In this document: one piece after another, positions 40,877-49,701 of the stretch | Position numbering within the stretch: position 1 is the stretch's first letter | Layout: each line of letters opens with the position of its first letter | NCBI GenBank assembly: GCA_937889225.1 | Contig: CALAST010000017.1 | Span: forward strand, 1-53,569 | Source of the DNA: an uncultured Lachnobacterium sp. | GTDB lineage: Bacteria > Bacillota > Clostridia > Lachnospirales > Lachnospiraceae | Direction of reading: 5' to 3' | DNA length: 53,569 nt | Translations under genes and position numbers: made by a program | The notes under the pieces: model-generated | What the model saw: only the letters and a program-made list of their open reading frames with translations | Told to the model about the DNA's origin: nothing | The model's database searches: none

Positions 40877-42556
40877 TTAATTATTTGGTCTGAAATGTAC
40901 CATTTTTGAATTTTCCGTCATCGGAAGGAAGGTATATCCATTTGCAAGTCCCCATGTAATGATATCTTCTACCGCTTCCACGCTATACTTTTTGATATCA
41001 TGCTGTAATACTACGGATATATTATTCTTCTGAATTCCGGAAATGACATTATTAAATACACCCTGTCTTGAAGTTGTTCCACCGGCATCTCCACTAGACA
41101 CATTCCAGTCTGTATAATAATAACCATTATAGCCAAGACTCTCTGCTAGTGCACTCATAATGCCTACACAATGGTTTTTGCTTATCGTATTATTCGTTCC
41201 GCCTGGAAAACGCACAATCGTTGGGGCTACGCCGGTCTGAGCAATACAAACATCTTTAATCTTATTTAAATCCTCATAATACGCCTGCTCATTACAATAA
41301 ATCTCTGCATATTCATGGCTATATGTATGCATCGCAATCGTATGTCCGCGTCTATGAGCTTCTCCTATCAAATGCTGATAATCCGGATACTGATTTGTAA
41401 CAAAAAACGTTACTTTCACTCCATATTTATCCAAAATATCTAAAAGCTGCTGTGTATATTTTCCAGGACCATCATCAAATGTAAGATAAACAAGCTTATC
41501 TCCTACTTCTGTCTGAGTTGCCTCCTGTTTTTTATAAACACGGACATTTCTTGTAACGGTCTTTTTATTTTCAGAGCTGTCGGAAACTTCATAAGTAATT
41601 GTATAGTCCCCAACTTTATTCGTATCGACCTTTCCACTTACCACAACCTTTGAAGTTAAATCACCATCCACATTATCGGATGCTGTATATCCCGGTTCTG
41701 AAAAACTCTCTCCAAGCATCACATACATTGAACTTTTTCCACTAAGTGTGATTTCCGGTGCTGTAATATCTTTCACTACAACTTTTCTTTTCACTTTACA
41801 AACATTTCCATAAGAGTCTTCCACTTGGTATGTCAGAATATATTCTCCATATTCCTGACCATTTACCGTGCCCTCTACAACAACTTTCTGTGTAATGTCT
41901 CCATCACAATCATCGACTGCCGTATACCCAGGCTCTACATAATCTTTTCCAATTTCTGACACAATTTCTTTGCCACCATTTAATGTAATCGTTGGCAAAA
42001 CTACATCTTTATATACAATTTTTCTTTCTACCGTTGCCTGATTACCGGATGAATCGGATACTGTATAATACACAATTCCATCCTTTTCCTCTCGAATTAC
42101 CTGCGAAGTCAAATCTCCATCACACTTATCCACAGCCGTATACCCTTCTTCCACATACTGTGCAATTGGGCTTGTAAAACTTCCTTCATTTACAACTAAC
42201 TGAATTTCCGGTGGTGTAGTATCTCTTACCTCAATTACTGCATCAACAGAAGCAGTCAATTCCTTATAAGAAGCATGATAGATCACAGGATATGTTCCTA
42301 TCTTACTTAGATCAACTTCTCCTTCCATCTTTACATCCACATGTTTTCCGGCTCGACATAAAAGATTTCCTTTATAAATAGCCTCTACCTCAGGTAATTC
42401 TGTTCCACACTCAACAACAATTGTTTCACTCTCCTTAATATTGAACTCCAATGTATAAACATTAAATAGATTCAATAAAAAGATAAGCAAAGCAATTCCA
42501 ATTACTGCAATACCGCCAAGTAGCATTTTTCTTATTTTCATCTTTTGTACACTCAC
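40877..42556 (-). CDS. Polysaccharide deacetylase with N-terminal Ig-like domains
   Basis: The 559-residue protein has an N-terminal membrane anchor (about 12-32) followed by four DUF5011/HYR-like beta domains (repeated phrases EPGYTAVDDCDGDIT and DxVGDYTITYEVSDS). The C-terminal NodB-type carbohydrate esterase has TFDDGPG, HTYSH and RFPGG motifs. It probably deacetylates peptidoglycan or another surface glycan outside the membrane. The start is GTG 42556 or ATG 42541, both near AGAGGTAGG. It ends just before the rpmH promoter, and the oriC cluster begins upstream of it. Confidence 0.9.
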   Translation of the reverse strand: MSVQKMKIRKMLLGGIAVIGIALLIFLLNLFNVYTLEFNIKESETIVVECGTELPEVEAIYKGNLLCRAGKHVDVKMEGEVDLSKIGTYPVIYHASYKELTASVDAVIEVRDTTPPEIQLVVNEGSFTSPIAQYVEEGYTAVDKCDGDLTSQVIREEKDGIVYYTVSDSSGNQATVERKIVYKDVVLPTITLNGGKEIVSEIGKDYVEPGYTAVDDCDGDITQKVVVEGTVNGQEYGEYILTYQVEDSYGNVCKVKRKVVVKDITAPEITLSGKSSMYVMLGESFSEPGYTASDNVDGDLTSKVVVSGKVDTNKVGDYTITYEVSDSSENKKTVTRNVRVYKKQEATQTEVGDKLVYLTFDDGPGKYTQQLLDILDKYGVKVTFFVTNQYPDYQHLIGEAHRRGHTIAMHTYSHEYAEIYCNEQAYYEDLNKIKDVCIAQTGVAPTIVRFPGGTNNTISKNHCVGIMSALAESLGYNGYYYTDWNVSSGDAGGTTSRQGVFNNVISGIQKNNISVVLQHDIKKYSVEAVEDIITWGLANGYTFLPMTENSKMVHFRPNN

Positions 42557-42922
42557 CCTACCTCTCTATCTATTTATTCAATTCGTTCCTTTATTATATT
42601 CCTTTTTTCTCAAATTACAATCCCAAAAATCAACAATAATTTAGGATATATTTTCCATCCATTGTGGAGATTTATATACATAAATATTTTTATAAACAAA
42701 CAACAACAGGCTGTGAATAACTTATCCACATAAGTGAATATGCCTATTTTTATATGTGAATATCTCAAAGTTATCCACAATAAAGTTATCCACATTATCC
42801 ACATTTTTGTATTGTCAGGGACTAATTTTTTAAAATTGTTCACAACTTTGCAAAATTTTATCCACATCAAATGTGGATAAAAAAAGTGCTTATTTTTTTG
42901 TGGATAACATAGTGGATATCTT

Positions 42923-43028
42923 GTGGATAACTCACTTTCAAATGTGGATATTTTTTGCAAACACGCTATTTTACTGAGTTTTTTCCGTGGATAATTCTTC
43001 TTCAAAGTTATCCACATTATCCACATTT
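42923..43028 (+). repeat. Direct repeat in oriC, copy 1
   Basis: About 106 bases that recur at 43145-43250 with only about five differences. The unit ends with the paired boxes TTATCCACA-TTATCCACA. Confidence 0.85.
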
Positions 43029-43144
43029 TGTGAAAATAACCACTTTTCCACTCTTAAATTCACAAGTTATCCACACAATGTGGATAACTTGCAATGTGGA
43101 TAACTTTTTGAAATTTTTGACAGTTGATAACTTGTTGATAACTT

Positions 43145-43250
43145 GTTGATAACTCACTTTCAAATGTGGATATTTTTTACAAACACGCTATTTTACTGGG
43201 TTTTTTCTGTGGATAATTCTTCTTCAAAGTTATCCACATTATCCACATTT
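43145..43250 (+). repeat. Direct repeat in oriC, copy 2
   Basis: Second copy, displaced by 222 bases. Differences from copy 1 include CCGTGG/CTGTGG and GAG/GGG near the middle. Just upstream is TTGATAACTTG repeated in tandem (43123-43152). Confidence 0.85.
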
Positions 43251-43466
43251 GCTCTTTAGACCCATCCACTTTTAAAATTTTTGTGCAAAAGTTATCCACA
43301 TTTTTTTCATTATCTTTTTTATGTGTAAAAAGCACTTGATTTTTGTGGATAACTTGTGGATATTCTGTGGATAACTATTTTTATGAACCAATATCCATAA
43401 ATCCTCCACTATCGTTATTCCAAAAATATCCACATAACTTTATTATTTTTATCCACACTTTAAACG

Positions 43467-43495
43467 TTGCCTAAAAATAAAAAATAGTGTACTAT
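43467..43495 (+). promoter_or_regulatory. dnaA promoter
   Basis: TTGCCT (43467-43472), 17 bases, TACTAT (43490-43495), about 60 bases before the dnaA ATG. A DnaA box at 43449 lies just upstream, so autoregulation by DnaA is likely. Confidence 0.6.
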
Positions 43496-43554
43496 AGTAT
43501 ATGTGGAAAAGTGGATATTTATCCTATTTTATAACAAAGATATGGAGAATCATA

Positions 43555-44904
43555 ATGGACCAAATTATTGAGAAATGGAATGAAATATTAGAAAATGTCA
43601 AAAAAGAACATGAAATCTCCGATGTATCCTTTGATACATGGATGCGCCCTTTGGAAGTATATGCCGTAGAGGGCGATATCATTTATGTATTAGTGCCATT
43701 AGAACAGATGGCTCTCAATTATATTTCAAAGAAATACTATTTGCCATTAAAAGTTGCCGTTGCAGAAGTTTTGGGAAAAGAATATGATATTCATTTCTTA
43801 ATCCCGGAACATACAAGAGCACTTAATATCCAAAAAACTCCCAAAAAACTGTTTTCTCTCAACGGTTCCGATTCTAATTTAAATCCAAATTATACATTCG
43901 AAACGTTTGTCGTAGGAAATCATAACCGTTTTGCCCAATCAGCAGCATTAGCCGTGGCGGAATCGCCGGGCGAGGCGTACAATCCTCTTTATATTTATGG
44001 TGGTCCGGGGCTTGGCAAAACCCACTTAATGCATTCCATCGGACATTTTATTTTAGACCATAATCCGGATACAAAAGTTCTCTATGTAACGTCTGAGGCA
44101 TTTACAAATGAAGTCATTGAATCGATTCGTAACGGAAATGCATTTTCCATGACAAAATTTAGAGACAAATACCGAAAAGTCGATGTACTTATGATTGACG
44201 ATATCCAATTTATAATAGGAAAAGAAAGTACGCAGGAAGAATTTTTCCATACTTTTAATGCACTTCAGACACAAGGCAAACAGATTATCCTTACATCTGA
44301 CAAACCACCAAAAGAAATGGAAACGTTAGAAGAACGAATTCGCTCCCGTTTTGAATGGGGACTTATGGCAGATATTGGTATTCCCGATTATGAAACAAGA
44401 ATGGCGATTTTAAGAAAAAAAGTAGAAACGGATTGCCTAAATATTAACGATGATGTATTAAATTACATCGCAAATAACATTAAATCCAACGTTCGTGAGT
44501 TAGAAGGTGCCTTAAACAAACTTCTAGCTTACTACAACCTTGTCAACATAGACATTACCATGGATATTGCAAAACAGGAATTACAAAATATCATTACTCC
44601 CGATAAACCTCGTGAAGTAACGCCTCAACTCATTATTGAAGTAGTTACAGAGCATTTCAATATTTCCATGGATCAAATGATTTCCAAAAACAGAAGCAGC
44701 GAAATTGCAAAACCAAGACAGATTGCAATGTTTTTGTGCAAAACCATGACCGATACTTCTTTGGATGTGATTGGTTCTTTCTTAGGGGGAAGAGACCATT
44801 CTACAGTCATACATGGTATCCGAAAAGTCACAGACGAATATCAACATAATACAACCACCCGTGCTTTAATTGATACCATTAAGAAAAAGATTAACCCAAA
44901 TTAG
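43555..44904 (+). CDS. dnaA: Chromosomal replication initiator protein DnaA
   Basis: The ATG at 43555 (MDQIIEKWNEILENV) with GGAG upstream gives the normal 449 residues; longer frames begin in the DnaA-box cluster. Domain I starts at once and includes FDTWMRPLEV. The AAA+ domain has Walker A GGPGLGKTHL and Walker B VLMIDDIQFI, with the sensor LTSDKPP. Domain IV carries the box-reading signature GGRDHSTVIHG. It melts the origin and loads the helicase. dnaN follows after an intergenic oriC segment. Confidence 0.98.
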   Translation: MDQIIEKWNEILENVKKEHEISDVSFDTWMRPLEVYAVEGDIIYVLVPLEQMALNYISKKYYLPLKVAVAEVLGKEYDIHFLIPEHTRALNIQKTPKKLFSLNGSDSNLNPNYTFETFVVGNHNRFAQSAALAVAESPGEAYNPLYIYGGPGLGKTHLMHSIGHFILDHNPDTKVLYVTSEAFTNEVIESIRNGNAFSMTKFRDKYRKVDVLMIDDIQFIIGKESTQEEFFHTFNALQTQGKQIILTSDKPPKEMETLEERIRSRFEWGLMADIGIPDYETRMAILRKKVETDCLNINDDVLNYIANNIKSNVRELEGALNKLLAYYNLVNIDITMDIAKQELQNIITPDKPREVTPQLIIEVVTEHFNISMDQMISKNRSSEIAKPRQIAMFLCKTMTDTSLDVIGSFLGGRDHSTVIHGIRKVTDEYQHNTTTRALIDTIKKKINPN

Positions 44905-45175
44905 TTATCCACAACATTATCGCATTGTTCACAAATGTGGATAACTTGTTGATAACCCATGATTTTCTTGTGGATAACCTGTTGATAAGTTGTTGATATC
45001 CTGTGGATAACTTTAAAGTTAACGTTAACTTCTATGAACCTTAAAAAACTTCACTTTAAGTTATTCACAAAGTTATCCCATTTATCCACTACTTATCCAC
45101 ACGTTATCCACATAGTTATCCACACCGCAAACCCTTGATTTTTCAAGGAAAAACGGACTTATCAACTTATCCACA
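44905..45175. other. oriC, dnaA-dnaN DnaA-box cluster
   Basis: Eight exact TTATCCACA boxes at 44905, 44936 (-), 44969 (-), 45002 (-), 45093, 45104, 45116 and 45167, with further near-matches. An 11-base GTTAACGTTAAC inverted repeat lies at about 45018. Together with the cluster before dnaA this makes a bipartite origin like that of Bacillus subtilis. Confidence 0.92.
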
Positions 45176-45180
45176 TCCCC

Positions 45181-45220
45181 TACTACTACTACTACGAAAT
45201 TCATATATATTATATATATA
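45181..45220 (+). other. DnaA-trio run and AT-rich DNA unwinding element
   Basis: The last box (45167-45175) is followed by TCCCC and TACTACTACTACTAC (45181-45195), five tandem trinucleotides of the DnaA-trio type, then GAAATTCATATATATTATA and further A/T-only bases to 45220. This is the box/GC-rich/trio/AT order of the basal unwinding element described for Bacillus subtilis. Confidence 0.8.
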
Positions 45221-45242
45221 CGCAGGAAGGAGCTTTTTTAAA

Positions 45243-46349
45243 ATGAAGTTAGTTTGTTCAAAATCCAGTTTATTACGAGGAGTAAATACCGTATCCAAAG
45301 CAGTTCCTACAAGAACGACTATGGCTATCTTAGAATGTATCCTTATAGATGCTTCTACAAATGAAATCAAATTAGTTGCAAATGACATGGAACTTGGCAT
45401 TGAAACAAGAATCGAAGGAGATATTATAGAACGAGGTGTTATTGCGTTAGATGCTAAAATCTTTTCGGAAATCGTTAGGAAACTTCCGGATAATAATGTT
45501 ACCATCGAAACAGATGCTTCGTTTAAAACAGTTATTTCTTGTGAAAAATCAAAATTCAATATTATTGGAAAATCGGGAGATGATTTTTCTTATTTGCCTT
45601 ATATTGAGAAAAGTGATTTTATCGCAATTAGTCAGTTTACATTAAAAGATGTGATTAAACAAACGATTTTTTCCATTTCTGATAACGATAACAACAAACT
45701 TATGACAGGTGAATTGTTTGAAATCAATGAAAACCAGTTAAAAGTTGTTTCCTTAGATGGACATCGTATTTCCATTCGTTATATTGAATTGAAAAATAAT
45801 TATGCTTATAAAAAAGTGATTGTACCGGGAAAAACATTACAGGAAATCAACAAAATCATTCCTGGAAATGCAGATGAAGATGTTTTAATTTATTTTACCA
45901 ATAATCATATTGTATTTGATTTTGAATCAACAACCGTTGTATCAAGATTGATAGAAGGGGAATACTTCAAAATAGACCAGATGTTATCGTCTGACTACGA
46001 AACAAAAGTTGTTATAAATAAAAAAGAATTGTTGGATTGTATTGACCGTGCAACGCTTCTCATTAAAGAAAGCGATAAAAAACCAATTATTATGAATATC
46101 ACAGACGGAATTATGGAATTAAAGATTAACTCTTTCATCGGTTCCATGAATGAAGAAATTGACATTCAAAAAGACGGAAAAGATATCTTGATTGGTTTTA
46201 ATCCAAAATTCTTTATTGATGCCCTTCGCGTAATCGATGAAGAAAACGTAAATCTTTATATGGTAAATCCAAAAGCTCCTTGCTTTATCAAAGATGATGC
46301 AGGCAAATTTATTTATCTTATCTTACCGGTTAATTTTAACAACGTATAG
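45243..46349 (+). CDS. dnaN: DNA polymerase III beta subunit (sliding clamp)
   Basis: The ATG at 45243 (MKLVCSKSSLLRGVNTVSKA) with GGAAGGAGC upstream gives 368 residues, the usual size; an upstream frame runs into oriC. The three-domain clamp fold is visible by LRGVNTVSKAVPTRTTMAIL, VSLDGHRISIRYIEL and the end FIYLILPVNFNNV. It encircles DNA to hold the polymerase. The S4-domain gene follows 10 bases later. Confidence 0.97.
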   Translation: MKLVCSKSSLLRGVNTVSKAVPTRTTMAILECILIDASTNEIKLVANDMELGIETRIEGDIIERGVIALDAKIFSEIVRKLPDNNVTIETDASFKTVISCEKSKFNIIGKSGDDFSYLPYIEKSDFIAISQFTLKDVIKQTIFSISDNDNNKLMTGELFEINENQLKVVSLDGHRISIRYIELKNNYAYKKVIVPGKTLQEINKIIPGNADEDVLIYFTNNHIVFDFESTTVVSRLIEGEYFKIDQMLSSDYETKVVINKKELLDCIDRATLLIKESDKKPIIMNITDGIMELKINSFIGSMNEEIDIQKDGKDILIGFNPKFFIDALRVIDEENVNLYMVNPKAPCFIKDDAGKFIYLILPVNFNNV

Positions 46350-46359
46350 AGGAGAATTT

Positions 46360-46575
46360 ATGATAACAATTAACATTAGAGAGAATGAAGAGTTTATAAA
46401 ACTGGGACAAGCGTTGAAAAAAGCCGGCGTAGTAGGTTCCGGTGTGGATGCTAAAATGGTTATTTTAGATGGACTTGTACAAGTAAATGGCAAAACAGAG
46501 TTACAAAGAGGCAAAAAACTTCACGATGGAGATGTTGTTTCTTATAACGGAGAAACAATTCAGATTACAAAATGA
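46360..46575 (+). CDS. yaaA: S4-domain RNA-binding protein of the recF region
   Basis: The ATG at 46360 (MITINIRENEEFIKLGQALK) is chosen because AGAGGAG precedes it. It encodes a 71-residue S4 domain (GVVGSGVDAKMVILDGLVQV then NGKTELQRGKKL). Its position between dnaN and recF is classic in Firmicutes. It overlaps recF by four bases (ATGA). The function is not certain; RNA binding is expected of the fold. Confidence 0.92.
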   Translation: MITINIRENEEFIKLGQALKKAGVVGSGVDAKMVILDGLVQVNGKTELQRGKKLHDGDVVSYNGETIQITK

Positions 46576-47681
46576 CCATAAAATCCATAGAATTAAGCAA
46601 TTTTCGGAATTATCAACATTTAAATATTCAATTTGAACCAGGTACCAACATTTTATATGGGGATAATGCACAAGGAAAAACAAACATATTAGAAGCTGCC
46701 TATATGAGCGGAACAACAAAGTCTCATAAAGGCAGCAAAGACAAAGAAATGATTCGTTTTAACTGTGAAGAATCACATATAAGAACGATTGTGGAAAAAA
46801 ATAAGAAAGAATATCAAATTGATATGCATTTAAAAAGTCGGGGTTCAAAGGGAGTTGCGATTAATAAAATACCAATCAAAAAAGCGAGTGAATTGTTTGG
46901 TATTTTAAACATTGTATTTTTTTCTCCGGAAGATTTAAATATTATAAAAAATGGTCCGGCAGAAAGACGCAGATTTTTAGATTCAGAACTTTGTCAGTTA
47001 GATAAAATATATTTATCCGATTTGACCAAATATAATAAAATATTAAATCAAAGAAACAAATTATTAAAAGATTTTGGTTACAGGCAGGATTTTATGGAAA
47101 CACTTTCCATATGGGATATGCAGCTTTTGGAAACCGGAAAGAGACTTATCCACAGAAGAAATGCTTTTATCGAAGAATTAAACAATATCATTGGACAAAT
47201 CCACTTTGATATTTCCGGAGGAAAAGAAACGCTTATCCTAAAATACGAGCCAAATACACAAGAGCATCTTTTTGTGGAAAAATTAGCAAATGCAAGGCAA
47301 AAAGATATAAAACTTTGCCAGACAACGGTTGGTCCCCATAGGGATGATATGTTATTTTCCGTAAATGGCATTGACATTCGTAAATTTGGCTCACAGGGAC
47401 AGCAAAGGACTTCTGCACTTTCCCTGAAATTATCAGAAATTGAAATTGTAAAAAAATCTATTCATAACACGCCTGTTTTATTATTAGATGATGTATTGTC
47501 TGAGCTCGATAGTACAAGACAGAATTTACTCTTAAATAGTATTAGCGATATTCAGACAATTATAACTTGTACAGGGTTAGAAGAATTTGTAAAAAATAGA
47601 TTTCATATCAATAAAGTTTTCCGTGTAATAAACGGAAATGTATATTATTCACCAGAGCATCAAGAGGAGGTTCGTTCATGA
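46572..47681 (+). CDS. recF: DNA replication and repair protein RecF
   Basis: A 369-residue SMC-like ATPase that helps load RecA at gaps. Walker A GDNAQGKTN is near residue 31, signature FGSQGQQRTSALSLKLSE and Walker B LLLDDVLSELD lie in the last third. ATGA overlaps link it to the S4 gene before it and gyrB after it, so the set is one operon. Confidence 0.96.
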   Translation: MTIKSIELSNFRNYQHLNIQFEPGTNILYGDNAQGKTNILEAAYMSGTTKSHKGSKDKEMIRFNCEESHIRTIVEKNKKEYQIDMHLKSRGSKGVAINKIPIKKASELFGILNIVFFSPEDLNIIKNGPAERRRFLDSELCQLDKIYLSDLTKYNKILNQRNKLLKDFGYRQDFMETLSIWDMQLLETGKRLIHRRNAFIEELNNIIGQIHFDISGGKETLILKYEPNTQEHLFVEKLANARQKDIKLCQTTVGPHRDDMLFSVNGIDIRKFGSQGQQRTSALSLKLSEIEIVKKSIHNTPVLLLDDVLSELDSTRQNLLLNSISDIQTIITCTGLEEFVKNRFHINKVFRVINGNVYYSPEHQEEVRS

Positions 47682-49612
47682 GCGAAGAATTAAAAAACGC
47701 CCAGGAATATGGTGCGGATCAGATTCAGATTTTAGAAGGTCTGGAAGCGGTTCGTAAAAGACCGGGTATGTATATTGGAAGTACATCAGAAAGAGGACTT
47801 CACCACCTTGTTTACGAAATTGTAGACAATTCCGTAGATGAGGCTTTGGCAGGATTCTGCAAAAATATCGAAGTTACCATTGAAAAAGATAACTCCATTA
47901 CAGTACAGGATGATGGTCGAGGTATTCCGGTGGATGTCAACAAGAAAGCTGGCAAATCTGCTCTTGAAGTCGTATTTACGGTGCTTCATGCAGGTGGTAA
48001 ATTTGGCGGTGGAGGCTACAAAGTATCGGGTGGCTTACATGGGGTAGGTGCATCTGTTGTAAATGCCCTTTCCAACTGGCTTACTGTAGAAGTACGCAAA
48101 GAAGGAAAAATTTATGCACAAAGCTATAAAAGAGGTCATGCAGACGGCGATGTTTTGATTGTTGGAAATTGTGACCCTTCCGAACATGGAACAAAAGTAC
48201 GTTTCTTACCGGATGATACCATTTTTGAAACAGTGCTATTCGACTATGAGGTATTAAAGAAACGTTTAAGAGAAACGGCATTTCTTACAAAAGGTCTTCG
48301 TATTACATTAACCGATGTTAGAATGGAAGATGTACGCAGACATGAATTTCATTATGAAGGTGGTATTAAGGAGTTCGTAACCTACTTAAACCGAGGAAGT
48401 GAGCCGTTGTATGAAAGCGTAATTTATTGTGAAGGAAATCGTGATGACGTATATGTAGAAGTAGCATTACAACATAACGATTCCTTTACAGATAATTGTT
48501 ATAGTTATGTGAATAACATTATTACACCGGAAGGTGGTACACATTTAACAGGTTTTAAAAATGCGATTACAAAAACCTTTAATGCTTATGCACGTGAGAA
48601 AAAATTATTAAAAGATTCCGACCCGGCATTATCGGGTGAAGATATCCGAGAAGGTTTAACTGCAATTATCAGCATTAAAATTGGCGAGCCACAATTTGAA
48701 GGACAGACGAAACAGAAATTAGGTAATAGTGAAGCTCGTGGTGCGGTAGAATCCGTAGTAAGTGAAAAACTGACTTACTTTTTAGAACAAAATCCGGATG
48801 TTGGAAAAAATATTTGTGAAAAATCTCTGCTTGCACAGCGTGCAAGAGAAGCTGCACGCAAAGCTCGTGACTTAACCAGAAGAAAAACAGCATTAGAAGG
48901 CACTTCATTACCGGGAAAACTTGCCGATTGCTCCGATAAAAATCCTGAAAATTGCGAAATTTTTATTGTAGAGGGAGATTCCGCAGGTGGTTCAGCAAAA
49001 ACAGCCAGAAGCCGTGCAACACAGGCCATTTTACCGCTTCGTGGCAAAATTTTGAACGTAGAAAAAGCAAGGCTTGACCGCATCTACGACAATGCAGAAA
49101 TCAAAGCCATGATTACAGCATTTGGTACAGGTATCCATGACCAGTTTGACATTTCAAAATTACGATACCATAAAATTATTATTATGACGGATGCCGATGT
49201 AGATGGTGCACATATTGCTACCCTTATGTTGACATTTTTATATCGTTTTATGCCGGAATTAATTAAGCAAGGATATGTATATCTTGCAACACCGCCATTA
49301 TATAAATTAGAGAAAAATAAAAAAGTATATTATGCATACAGCGATGAAGAATTAGCAGGTATCATTGCAGAGGTTGGAAGAGATTCCAACAATAAAATTC
49401 AACGATATAAAGGTCTTGGCGAAATGGATGCAGACCAACTTTGGGAAACGACTATGGACCCGGAAAAACGTATTTTAAAACAAGTTGTCATTGATGATGA
49501 AAATGCAACCGAAATTGATATTACATTCCGTACCCTTATGGGCGATAAAGTAGAACCAAGACGCGAATTTATCGAAGCAAATGCAAAATATGTAAAAAAT
49601 CTTGATATTTAA
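47678..49612 (+). CDS. gyrB: DNA gyrase subunit B
   Basis: A 644-residue subunit with the GHKL ATPase (VDNSVDEALAG, DDGRGIPV, GGLHGVGASVVNALS), transducer domain, TOPRIM EGDSAGGSAK and DADVDGAHI, and a C-terminal GyrA-contact region ending with RREFIEANAKYVKNLDI. It powers negative supercoiling. AAGAGGAGG lies before the ATG, inside the end of recF. Confidence 0.97.
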   Translation: MSEELKNAQEYGADQIQILEGLEAVRKRPGMYIGSTSERGLHHLVYEIVDNSVDEALAGFCKNIEVTIEKDNSITVQDDGRGIPVDVNKKAGKSALEVVFTVLHAGGKFGGGGYKVSGGLHGVGASVVNALSNWLTVEVRKEGKIYAQSYKRGHADGDVLIVGNCDPSEHGTKVRFLPDDTIFETVLFDYEVLKKRLRETAFLTKGLRITLTDVRMEDVRRHEFHYEGGIKEFVTYLNRGSEPLYESVIYCEGNRDDVYVEVALQHNDSFTDNCYSYVNNIITPEGGTHLTGFKNAITKTFNAYAREKKLLKDSDPALSGEDIREGLTAIISIKIGEPQFEGQTKQKLGNSEARGAVESVVSEKLTYFLEQNPDVGKNICEKSLLAQRAREAARKARDLTRRKTALEGTSLPGKLADCSDKNPENCEIFIVEGDSAGGSAKTARSRATQAILPLRGKILNVEKARLDRIYDNAEIKAMITAFGTGIHDQFDISKLRYHKIIIMTDADVDGAHIATLMLTFLYRFMPELIKQGYVYLATPPLYKLEKNKKVYYAYSDEELAGIIAEVGRDSNNKIQRYKGLGEMDADQLWETTMDPEKRILKQVVIDDENATEIDITFRTLMGDKVEPRREFIEANAKYVKNLDI

Positions 49613-49681
49613 CCGAATAAACCGCAAATGCGGTTATTCGGTTATGAGCAAGTAGCGAAAGCGGATTGCGAATATCCGCTT
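49611..49681. repeat. Hairpins between gyrB and gyrA, including dispersed hairpin copy 4
   Basis: AACCGAATA and TATTCGGTT with inner ACCGC/GCGGT form a strong stem right after the gyrB stop. Next comes dispersed hairpin copy 4 in reverse orientation: AAGCGGAT (49659-49666), loop TGCGAAT, ATCCGCTT (49674-49681), preceded by ATGAGCAAGTAGCG. No T-run follows, so gyrA may still be co-transcribed with gyrB. Confidence 0.65.
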
Positions 49682-49701
49682 GACTCAAGGGAGAAAGAAA
49701 A

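Larger units (their letters stand above)
42722..43457. other. oriC, upstream DnaA-box cluster
   Basis: About 20 exact copies of the DnaA box TTATCCACA, twelve on the plus strand (for example 42722, 42771, 42786, 42795, 43008, 43017, 43230, 43449) and eight on the minus strand (for example 42872, 42899, 43079, 43344), plus many one-mismatch copies. Several are in head-to-tail pairs nine bases apart (42786/42795, 43008/43017, 43230/43239). The 900-base gap between the deacetylase and dnaA is filled by it. Reading frames through it are by-products of the box repeats. Confidence 0.95.

Noticed and set aside
42610..43149. Long frames across the oriC cluster on both strands
   Set aside because: They encode only repeats of the DnaA box in translation (for example MWIMWITL).
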